Source: Aphrocallistes beatrix (Eukaryota; Porifera; Hexactinellida; Sceptrulophora; Aphrocallistidae). Taken from it: a stretch of 64,000 nucleotides of DNA. Every line of letters starts with the position of its first letter. Position 1 is the stretch's first letter. The DNA lies in assembly GCA_963281255.1 (NCBI GenBank), contig OY725488.1, forward strand, positions 8,405,524-8,469,523. The letters are read 5' to 3'. A program made the translations under genes and the position numbers. The notes beneath the pieces are model-generated. The model saw nothing but the letters and a program-made list of their open reading frames with translations. It was not told the DNA's origin and searched no databases. This document shows positions 14,601-26,600 of the stretch, in pieces.

Positions 14601-17600
14601 TGAATGACAGTAATACTAAGAACTCTCTTTCTATTCAAGAAGCATATCTATGGGACTTTTGTACTTATCACATGTCATCTGTGGAAAACCAATTATTTCG
14701 AGTAATTTTTAATATAAAGATTTAGTTTTACTTTATAACAATTGAGTTTAAGGATAAACTTTAGTAATTTTGTGATTTTTTATTTTCGTTTACATTTCTA
14801 GACTATATACATCATGTTGTCTGTTGCTGCTTCTAAACACAGGAGAACGATAATGGATGGAGGTGCAACTGAAGACTATGCACACCCTGATAAGCTACCA
14901 GAAGTAACGATTCCTAGTATACACATAGCTTATCATCTGATACGGAGAAGAATTATGTTTGTGGAAGAAATGTTCAATCTCGGGATTCGGTTCCCTCATG
15001 ATCATATTATTAATCTTAGATATTGGCATCAAAAGATTTTTTCTGAGTTAAAATATATTGATTTTGTGATTTTTAAGATGGGGATAGAAGAATGTTTTGA
15101 GAAAATGAAGCGTTTAAAAATATCCAAAAATTTTCATGAACTTGTTGATCAGTATCATAGCGTTTTGAATTACAGCTGTTTGGTAGAAGAAAATTGGGAT
15201 CTATTTCAGAATGACTCCATTGGAGATATGAATTCCCTAAGGTAATTTAAATGTATTCATTCTTGTTCAAATTTTATCTAATCCTCTTTTGAAACCGTTC
15301 TATACATTTTATATTTCTATTATGACAGCGGTTTTTATCCAATATTAACCATAGACTAGGGCATTAGTCGATCCTCAAAAAAAGGATCTAGATCCAGATC
15401 CCGATCCTAACCTATAAAAGGATCTTCGATCCGATCACGATCCCCAAAAAGATCCTTTCAATAATAGTCAGAGGATATCATTTTTAGTACAGCTCCTGGA
15501 AGATGCCTTATGGCATGGACGGCGTGCAATGTCCGTCCGTCTGCTGCAGCCTGGGCATACTTAGTGCTTAAGTTAGTATTCAAACCATAAAACACATTAA
15601 AAAACATAACATAAATTTCAACACTTTCACCTCCAACTTGGGAATTAAAAAGAAAAAGGATCGGATCGAATTCAGTAAAAGTTTCGATCCGATCCCGATC
15701 CCGATCTTACTTTTAAAAAGGATCGTCGATCCGATCTCGATCCTCAAAAAAAGAATCGCGATCCGGATCTTTCGATCATGGATCGAAAGATCCTAATTAT
15801 ATTGATTTCACAACTCATAGTACTAATTCACTCAGCTAGGATTTTTTGTTTGTTTGAATAGATTAAAAAGAACTGACAAATCGTAAGATTGGGGTTTTTA
15901 GGGGTGTAGATCATATTTTCGAATCTATATGCCAACTTATTTGTTTACTTTTGTTTACAGTAGATACATAAAATAAACGAATCTCAAAAAAATGTTGGAA
16001 ACTAACTTTCAACTTTTGATCTGTGGTTTTCGGGGCGTAGATTCCTGATATTGCATTTTCGAATCTATCGAATTTGAATTTGTTGATACCAAAATTCAGT
16101 TAATTGTGAAATAGATTGCACTTTCGAGTTGCAAGAAATACAGCCTTAGGGAACCCAAAAATCACGTTTGAAGGCAGTATCCTAAACTGATGTACTTAAA
16201 TTGGATGTAGGAACCACAATAATTGTCCTATCACAGCAACCCTATATGCAAATCGAAAGCTGATCCCCTGAAGCATACAATGGACAAATCGAAAATATTC
16301 TATTTCCACTAATGAATACAGATAACGGCTCAGTACTTATGAAATGACTTATGAAATGAAAGTATTCCGAATACATTTCAAAATATACAAGCGCGCTTCG
16401 CGCTTGCTTGCGCTGCGCGGCTGGCGGACACTTTGTGTCCGCCGGAGGCTCCCTTCGGTCGCCTGGAGTCACATTGGTTAATTATAAGGGAGATAACATC
16501 TCTAAATATGTCTGTCCTACTGTGCTAATCGATATCACTCGAAAAATCACCAAATTTGTGAATTTAAAAATTTTTGATGAGTAATGATGACGTCATAACA
16601 AAGTGATGAGTCATCATTTTTTGATAATAGTTGCATCATATGTGAGGTATGTTAGTACACAGATTCTATTAAAATTTCAGCCTTCTATCTCCTATAATGG
16701 CTGAGTTATGCCCGAATAACTGTGTTGCTTAACTTTTAAAAATGTGACAATGACGTCATAATTCCATGATGAGTCGACATTTTGCTCTGAACTCAGAACT
16801 TACTGGAGCCATAGCCAAAAGACTCCCACATGCCAAAAATCAGCTTTCTGAGCCCGGCAGTTTCTTCAATCAATTCGTTACAGATATATATATATATATA
16901 TATCCTTACTATTAAAACTCGATGATTGTATATATATATATACAAGCGCGCTTCGCGCTTGCTTGCGCTGCGCGGCTAGCGGACACTTTGTGTCCGCCGG
17001 AGGCTCCCTTCGGTCGCCTGGAGTCACATTGGTTAATTATAAGGGAGATAACATCTCTAAATATGTCTGTCCTACTGTGCTAATCGATATCACTCGAAAA
17101 ATCACCAAATTTGTGAATTTAAAATTTTTTGATGCGTAATGATGACGTCATAACAAAGTGATGAGTCATCATTTTTTTATGATAGTTACATCATATGTGA
17201 GACATGTTAGTATACAGATTCTATTAAAATTTCAGCCTTCTATCTCCTATAATGGCTGAGTTATGCCCGAATAACTGTGTTGCTTAACTTTTAAAAATGT
17301 GACAATGACGTCATAATTCCATGATGAGTCGACAACTTACTGGAGCCATAGCCAAAAGACTCCCACATGCCAAAAATCAGCCTTCTGCGCCCGGCAGTTT
17401 CTTCAATCAATTCGTTACAGATATATATATATACACTACCCGGACAAAAGTATTCGACCACCACGAACACTTCCATACAAATAGTATTAAATTAGATCTT
17501 TTAAAGAAGGAACATGTCCCTAAACACTAGAAAATAATATATTTTTTATTTCAAATTCGTAATCTACACATTCTAATTACTCATAATTGAGAGTTTCAAA

Positions 17601-20600
17601 TCAATTACCTATTCTTATGTTGAAAATTATCAACCTATGCCACTTTGTGTCACTAAACGCCATCATATATAATGGCTGTGATTTGGGACAAGTAGCATCA
17701 AGTAGCAAATGTTGATATTTATTAACTTGGGAGTTAGTAATTAAGCTGAGGCTATCAATTATGAGTAATTAGAATGTGTAGTTTACGAATTTGAAATAAA
17801 AAATAGAGTATTCCTTACAGTTTGAGAACATATTCTTTTATGAATATACCCACTTTAATACTATTTGTATGGCGGTTTCTGTGGTGGTCGAATATTTTTG
17901 TCCGGGTACTGTATATATATAGATATATATACAATCATCGAGTTTTAATAGTAAGGATACAAAATCGAACTTGAGGAATAAAGGACATTGTGGGTCACAT
18001 TAATGTAGAACAGATGACTTGATCGATTGTTTACCAGAGGAAAGTTTGTTCTGATTTGGTAAATTATCTGAACATAATACGGCAACACGGAGATTACATT
18101 CTTCAATATCAGAAATTACAGCAGTTACGACTTCTAAAATCTCTTTAGCATCGGTAGAACCACAGAGATAAAACTGTTTTTAACTGTTTTGGCAGGTAGC
18201 TCTGATTTTGAAAAGTTTGTTAATCTTAGACGCTCAAATATCGATCTACAGTTATTGTTGTCACCTAGGGAAAAGAAAATCTCGACTATAGTGAAATAAA
18301 AAGGTCATTGTTATATATATCTAGACTCAATTAACAAGGAAAAGCTGAATCTGTCCTACGCCTGAGTTCGGAATCTGTCCTACGACTATTTCGAGTTCGG
18401 AATCTGTCCTACGCCTGATTTCGGAATCTGTCCTACGACTATTTCGAGTTCGGAATCTGTCCTACGCCTGAGTTCGGAATCTGTCCTACGACTATTTCGA
18501 GTTCGGAATCTGTCCTACGCCTGAGTTCGGAATCTGTCCTACGATTATTCCGAGTTCGGAATCTGGAATGGGAATCTGTGGGTATTCCCATTGGAAAACC
18601 GACAGATTCCCATATGGAATGGGAATGGGAATGACTTTAAACCTATGGGTATTCTCACATGTGGGTTCTGTGGGTTTTTCAGTGGGTTCCTGTGGGTTTT
18701 CTGTGGGTTTCTGTGGATTTTCCTGTGGGTTTCCTTGGGCTTTTCTGTTGGTTTTCCTGTGGTTTTTCTTTGTTTTTTTCTGTGTGATTCTGTGGGTTTT
18801 CGTGGGGTTTTCTGTGGGTTTTTGTGGGTATTCCCACTGATATCCTGTGGGAATGGGATGGGAATGGGTTTTGAAATTCTAGTCGAACGGCAACCCTGAC
18901 AGATTCCGAACTCAGGCGTAGGACAGATTCCGAACTCGAAATAGTCGATTCCGAACAGTTTGGTCCTAGGACAGATTCCGGTAATATCGTTGTACAGAAT
19001 CAGGCGACTCAATTAACAACTATATGTAACCTATAAGTTTGTGTGAAGTCCTGCCATACCACAGCTTCCTTCACTGCCTGCAACTGCGTTCTCCCGGACT
19101 GTTACACCACTCCTCCAGATCCAGAGCGTCGGTTACCTCTTTGTGACAAGCAATTACAGCCAGGTGGTTAGGACGTGCCTGACTCATTGTACTTCGCCAA
19201 TACGTCTTTAGGCGACGCAGCGACGAAAAACTCCTCTCTGCAGAACATGACATTGCCGGTACGAGCAAAGGAGTTTGACAATGTATACTAAGTTTTCAGA
19301 AATGGCCCGAATAGTGGCGTTCTCGACAGAGATTCTTCCAACTTGCTCTAGTGTGGTAACTTGCGCAGCTCGTAAATTGGACCTTCTCTGCAAATTTTGG
19401 TCTGACCCTGAGCATCCGCTCCATTTTTCTGGCACTTTGAAGTGGACCCTGAGGCTCAAGGTCAACTGATATTGTGGATTAAGATTAGAGGAATTCGTTG
19501 AGGTTAGCCATGCTAGAATCTAAGATGAAAATTCATAGTAATTGATCAAAATATGACCGATATGTTATTGGAGCCCCATCGGTCCCAGCTCTCCCGGCTC
19601 CAGACCTGGGGGGGCCGCTCCCCCAGGTACCCACACTTGGCGTCTATGCCTGTTAGCAATTACTAATCCTCACCTTTAATGCCAAGATTCGAATCAATAA
19701 GAATATACTAGAAGTTCCAACATCAAAAATGAATCCTTTTATCTGTGATTTGAAAATACACATAACATCTTCGGAGAATGCCATAAAAACCAACCGTCTG
19801 GAAGCCTATAGTCATTCAGTTTCAGCTGGAGTTCGTCAAAACTTCTGACATCATATTTTTGAACCTCGAGTCGAAATTTTCGCTCGCTCTCTTCAATTCC
19901 CGTAAAAAATTATAAATTAAAAACTGGTACAAAAAAGGCATTAATACAATATTAATACAATAATTAATACAATAAAGGTCAGGAATAGAGGTCACAACGG
20001 GCCTGCTGGACTTTTGGACCGAGCTTTAATTATAGGTATCAACCTTTGGTCCCGACCCAGCCCGACATGGACAGGTCAGAGCCGATACAGAGAGGCCTGA
20101 ACACGATCGGGTTTCGGGTTTCGGGTTCGGGCTTGATTTGTGACCTCTAGTCAGGTTGACAAAATAATAATTAGAGATCACTCGAACTTTTAACCTGCAG
20201 CTGAAGATTTCGAGGTGCCCTTCTCATGATTATTATTTATCATAACATCCAAACTAAAGCTGTAAGTCCTGTATTACAAAGTTCCCGAATTATGATTTAT
20301 TTCTTTTCTTTGAACTATTCTGATATTTTGATTATTTCCTCTGTATAGGTCTAAGTGGGAAGCTGCTAAATGCCTGGCGCTGTTTGTCTCATTTTTCGAA
20401 GAGAAATTACTTGCAAAAGAAAATATTATTAAATCAACTGTAATCATACAAGAAGCGCTTACCAGCATTCAAAATGTAATTACTTGGTAATGGCTATTAG
20501 TTTTCTAATGAGAAACTGTTTAAATTATTTTTTTATATAAGCTAAAAAACATCTAAAAAGCTCCCTGAAGAGGTTTGTATATAAAAAATGCAATGGATTT

Positions 20601-23600
20601 GACTATTCTCAAGTTTAAAATTTTCAATTTAAATGCAACGAGTATAACACCTTTCATAATTGGGCTCCTCATTGAGGATCTTTGACATATTGTGCATGTT
20701 CTTTCATCTATTGTTCAGAATCATGTTAAAATGTACCATTTGGAAGTTATTGTGTTTTGAAGGCATAAAGGCCTCCACAGTTTCAGACTATTTTTACTTT
20801 CACAACACTAAACTCCCAAATGCAAGCTTTTATCATGATTCTGATCCAATAGGATTAAATAACATACAAAAATATGTAAAAAGGACTCAAGAATGCTATA
20901 TTCTCATCAGTTTCTGATCTTACCCGCTTGAATGATTTGAGGCGAGATTTTTTGAAAATTTCCAACTGCAAAATAAATAGTATAATTATTTGCACATTTT
21001 ACACAAAAGCTTTCGACAGATGACTATTTGATATTTTTGGCATGAAGCAGCTAATTTTAGCTGTTTTTCATTTTCCATTAGAAATGATTTTCTGAATTAT
21101 TGAAAACATGTTCTTTTCTCATTGTATACCAGATTTAGAATACTAGTCCGTTGCCCATATTCTAGCCACTTCTCATATAAATATATAAATTTATTTCTAC
21201 TTTGAATATCTTCTTCAGATAGTATCTCATGAAAATGTTAATTTCAGATCTGCATCTACAATTAAATCTATCTTAGACAAGCTGAAAATATTCACGTGAG
21301 TAATTTGCTTTTAGTTACAAAGACTTTCTTTTGAACACTGCTACATACAGTTGAAAATTTATGAAAATCTCAAAAACTGGTTTCAACCGGATAAACCGGA
21401 CCTGGATTATAATTGGCAAATTTGAGTTTTTATATTATATACATACTACGTACAAGTATTATTTAGTAATAACTGTCCGGATTTGATTGAAGAAACTGCC
21501 AGTCCCAGGGATGATTTTGGAATCGAAATTTAACGAAAACTACAATGTAACAATTCTCCACACCCTGTTTGTTCTGCTAGAGCAGCCCAACTTTTACCAA
21601 GATTGTATTTTTCCATTATTATTGCGCAAACTTTAGAGACCGATTTTTTTTTCATCTCAAATCTAAGTATGTTGTTTGACACTTTATGATACTTGTAAAT
21701 TTCCAAAATAATCGATCAGAATTAGACTACCATGAAAGTTAGGAATAGTAATTCATAAGCTAGTATTTGTACATTGGAGAACTAATGCCATATTTTCTCA
21801 ATTAATTTTCTATTCTTAGATCGGTTGATTCAGAAGATATCATTCACGTTTGTGAACCTAATGAGCAGGAGACAGAAGTGGCTTCGATCCTAATTGATTC
21901 TTACATACATTTTCAGTATGTCTTCAAATAGTAGCCGATACGATTAAGTTTTGTCTCAGTTTTTACCTAATGGAGTATTTAAATTTTCAGATAAAAGAGC
22001 CTTCTAATAAAACACCAGTGCTCGACAAAATCAAAATTTGGTTGTGGCTATCTTAATCACTATTTTACTATTTCTGGTGGAGTATAGACACCCAATTATA
22101 AATGCGCTATATAAATACTAAACCACAGTACTTCATAAAATTTGTTGGCTTAGTTAGCCACTGGGCTCAAAAATTTGGTGGATATCGCCACCAAACCACC
22201 CGATTTGTCGAGCCAGACTGGTAAACACCCGAATGATTTGATAAATGAGGATAAGTGATAAATTACTATCAACCGTTATTCTGAGAGTTTAGGACCATTA
22301 ATTTCAGAATAAAGCTACTATTCGAGTTCGGCATTATATAGTATTTACTATGCACAAATTTAACACTAATTTTGCTCAGAATTTTGAACACAAATTACGG
22401 ACGTAGTAGTTGTACTATGTCATAATATCACGGCCTATCGTTAATCTAGACTAGAGGTGGCGCCAGGAATTCCTGAACGGGGGGCTAGCGTTTCCCAATG
22501 GGGGGCTGTACCCCCCCTGGCGCCACCCCTGATCTAGGCTCCAGTGATTCATGTTCGCTTTTTGTATTTTGCTAAATGATTTATGTTCTAAATATTCGAT
22601 AGGTGTGACTGTTATCGCAGGGTGCTAGAATTCTTCCAAGATCTTTCTGCGCTCTTCTTCTTGCAGATGCTTTTGAATATCACCTTTTCAAATGGACCCA
22701 CCTCAATTCAAGAAGATCTAACGGATTATTTGCTTGTATTTCTAATGAAGAATCAAACCTCTAAAAGGGATAAAAAGGATAAAACTCCCCTTCTCTATCT
22801 TTATAAAGGAAAAGAATTAAATCCTTCTCCTGCTCTACGTTGTATTCTTTTAGAAATTATATTCAGATGCAGGTAGGATCTCTGAATAGATATGTTTTGG
22901 GGAGGGGGAAAAATGATATCTTATATTAAACAATTGAGTGCGCTCCCCGGCTGGCGGTTACAAAGTGTCCGCCAGGACGTACTTTGGGTGCCTAGGCTCA
23001 CATTCATTAATTATATGGTAGATAACATCTCTAAATACTTACTTGTACGACGCCTGACTTACTGTTATAATCGATAATCACAAAAAATCACAAAATTTTT
23101 AAAATTATCACTTTTTGATGTATAATGATGACGTCATAACAGAGTGATGAGTCATCATTTTTTGAGATAGTTGTATCATATGTGAATAATGTTAATAAAC
23201 ACCGTTTATTAAAATATCAGCCTTCTATCACCAAAATAACTAGTTATAGTCGAAAAATTGAAATTTCTGTACCATCAAATTGGGTCGCGTAACACTATTT
23301 AGTGGCGATGGTTATCAAGTTATGATGAAACCTGTTGAATCACAAGGTCTTTTGAGTAAACGAAACAAAATCTCACGATTCTACGGATAACTCAGAATTC
23401 TACGCTACGAAACCATCCATGATTATGTAGTATAAGAATCTCACATGGATCTACGCAACAGGCCATATGCAAAAGACTCCCACATGTCAAAAATCAGCTT
23501 TCTGTGCCTGGCAAATTATGGATATATTTAAACGCTTATTACTGCCCGTATCTTGGAGGTTGAGAACTAAGAGGTGCCCGTAACTCAGAAATGAAATTGT

Positions 23601-26600
23601 TTAGAATGAATACGTAAATGGAATAATAAGGATAGTTCATTCTGAGAAAATATTAATTCTTAGTTGTATATATGATAGAGAAGTATACCTATATATTTCA
23701 ACTAAAGTTGAATCAAATATAGCTTTTTGAACAATTGCAATTCTAGGATAGATTGATCGACTTTGTATCAGGATCAATTTGGAATCAATCCATAACACGG
23801 GCACCTCCTTCAACCGGGAGGATGCCCGCCCAGTTGAGGGAGGTGTCCGTAACTCGGAGGTCCTGGATCTGAGAGGTTCTACTGTATATATATATGATTA
23901 GATATCATAAGTTAAAAAAAGTGCGTTGGTTGACTCTTAATACGACTACTTATTAGTTACTACTCTATCCTTACTAATAAAACTCGATTGATATATTTAT
24001 ATATTAATCGAGTTTTATTAGTAAGGATAGAGTAGTAACTAGTAAGTAGTCGTGTTAAGAGTCAATCAACGTACTTTTTTTTAACTTATGATATCTAATC
24101 ATTCTTGTCTAAAAGGGGTTGGTACACTTAAGAATTCATAAGATTTATAACATTATCTTTTTTGTTTTAGAAATGAATCAATCCAGAATCAAATAGCTAG
24201 ATACATAAAGGATAATTGCTTGACGAATAAGGATCAAAAGGAGTGTAGTTGGGATAATTTGACTTTTCTACTTCTTCAAAGTTTAGAGGTAAAATATTTG
24301 TATGTATTTAGATTTAAACATTAGCAAAATAGTAAAATACAGAAATTACGAATTTGTTTTAGTCTCATCCCAGAGTGTTTAAATATATTATTGTTTGTTA
24401 TTTAGTTTAAGAGAATCAACTGATAAGATTGGGAGTTTATATATGCTTAGTTCTCTATCATAAATTGCTAGTGTGCATTATGTAATTTGAATGAATGGCA
24501 GACACTTCGTCACATGGACATTTTGTCGCGGACATTTCGTCACATGGATATTTCATCGCATGGACATTACCTCCTCTGAATATTAGTTCGTCCCCTGAAA
24601 TACCCCTTTCGCACCTACTTATTTCTCAATCAAAGGCCCTAATTTTCACCCTTTTTTTCAAACAAACTCCACTCCAAAAGCCTCAACTTCCGTTCCTTAC
24701 ACATTAGTACCCTTTTATTTTAGTCTCTAATGAGGTGAAATTCCCGTGAGACAGAGACAAAAATTCCGATAGCCATTGTCCGGCAACTAATGTTCAGAGG
24801 ACGAAATGTCCAGCGACGAAATGTTCATGGGACGAAATGTCCGTGCGACGAAGTGTTTGTTTACCAATTTGATTAGTATTCTCTTATTCGAGTATTTCAT
24901 GGACAGAATAGTAAGAACTTACTAATTATGTATTTTTCCATTACAGGATTCATATCATCACAACCTTCCAAAAAACAAAGAAAGCATCAGTAATGTTTTA
25001 TCGAAATTTGACATTCCACTCTGTCCCTTCTCATCCTCGCAATTTATTACTTATGAAATCATCGAATCAGTAGCTGCAATACGATTTGCTATTCACTGGA
25101 TTGTAAAATGGAAGACTGCATCTCATTTACGAGAAAAGTACTTTAAAATTCGGAAGCAAGGTTTTGTGTCGGAGAATATTTGCCGTGATATTCCAGTGGA
25201 TAACAAAGAGTTAAATGAATTGATTAAGAGACTTGAAAAAATTAGACTCAAAGATCCGAATATCCAATTATTCTTATCAAAGACCTTTTACTTTAATATT
25301 GGTTATGGTGAAATGATAAAATGCAAGGACATTGGGAAGATGAGTTTATTTTTTCCTCAAAATTACGAAAGTATTCAAGCAACAAAGGTTAGTGAAATTG
25401 TAAATTCCACAAGTGAGGAAATAGTGAGAAATAGTTCGTCAGGAAAACTTATGATACATATTGTTAAATCGGAAATCATATATAGTAAATTAATCTGTCA
25501 AGACCATTCTACGTGTACATATTGTATCAAGTTTCATCTGTCTCACACTTATGTCATTCCCGAAAAACCCACTGAACCTACAGTGTGTTTCATAATTATT
25601 GGCACTTTAACTTAATGTAGTATCAAACTTGTAATTAGAAAGAGCATTATAATTTCAGGATAACTTCATGTATGTATGTTCTTACTATATATACATTGTT
25701 TTGAGTCACACTATCATACCATGTGATTACCCAGCATATTTTCTAGAATGCAAACTCATTCTTTGTCTCAGTTTTTTGTCAAAATTCCAACAACATTTTG
25801 CTATGGTATAGCAATGTTTTCTTCTATACCGCTTAATTTAGTTATAGAGATATCTAAGCATGTATATATCTTGTAGTTGTGCAATTCTTAAAGATTTGTT
25901 CAAAGTATTCAGCAAGATATAGGTTCTGAAAGTCAGAATTAGGAGTGTAACTAAATTAAGCGGTATAGAAGAAAACATTGCTATACCATAGCAAAATGTT
26001 GTTGGAATTTTGACAAAAAACTGAGACAAAGAATGAGTTTGCATTCTAGAAAAGATGCTGGGTAATCACATGGTATGATAGTGTGACTCAAAACAATGTA
26101 TATATAGTAAGAAAATACATACATGAAGTTATCCTGAAATTATAATGCTCTTTCTAATTACAAGTTTGATACCACATTAAGTTAAAGTCTAGTGCCAATA
26201 GTTATGAAACACACTGTACTATGATAGGAAACTGGGTATTTCAGAAGTAGGCCACTACTATATACAGTATAGCCGACACACTAAAGATTTATATTGATTC
26301 TTTTTGTATATTTCCATTTTAGAAGTGGTATCTTGATCTATTCTATGGCATTCATGATACATACACAGCAATAAAGGAGTCAATCAGTACAGGCTCTACT
26401 AAAAAAATGATTCAATCAGTTCAAAGAAAGGTTATCATATTTTTAATTTTATGCTATTGACTCTATTTTTACTTTTATCTATGTACATATCTGTAGAAGG
26501 ATGAAAAGAGGTTCCAACAAGACATAATATTTGCGATATTTAGTGAGTTTGTACCATATCATATGGGATCTTCGATTCAAGAAATATTTCCAGAGAAAGT

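Noticed and set aside
18347-18566. CRISPR-like array
   Set aside because: Repeats are tandem without unique spacers, in a eukaryotic intron; it is a minisatellite.
18568-18899. Overlapping frames encoding Gly/Phe/Trp-rich peptides
   Set aside because: Products of the GTGGGTTTT low-complexity repeat, open in several frames at once.
25838-26044. Minus-strand small open frame
   Set aside because: Lies wholly in an arm of the CAGTGTG foldback and has a mirrored counterpart; repeat artefact.
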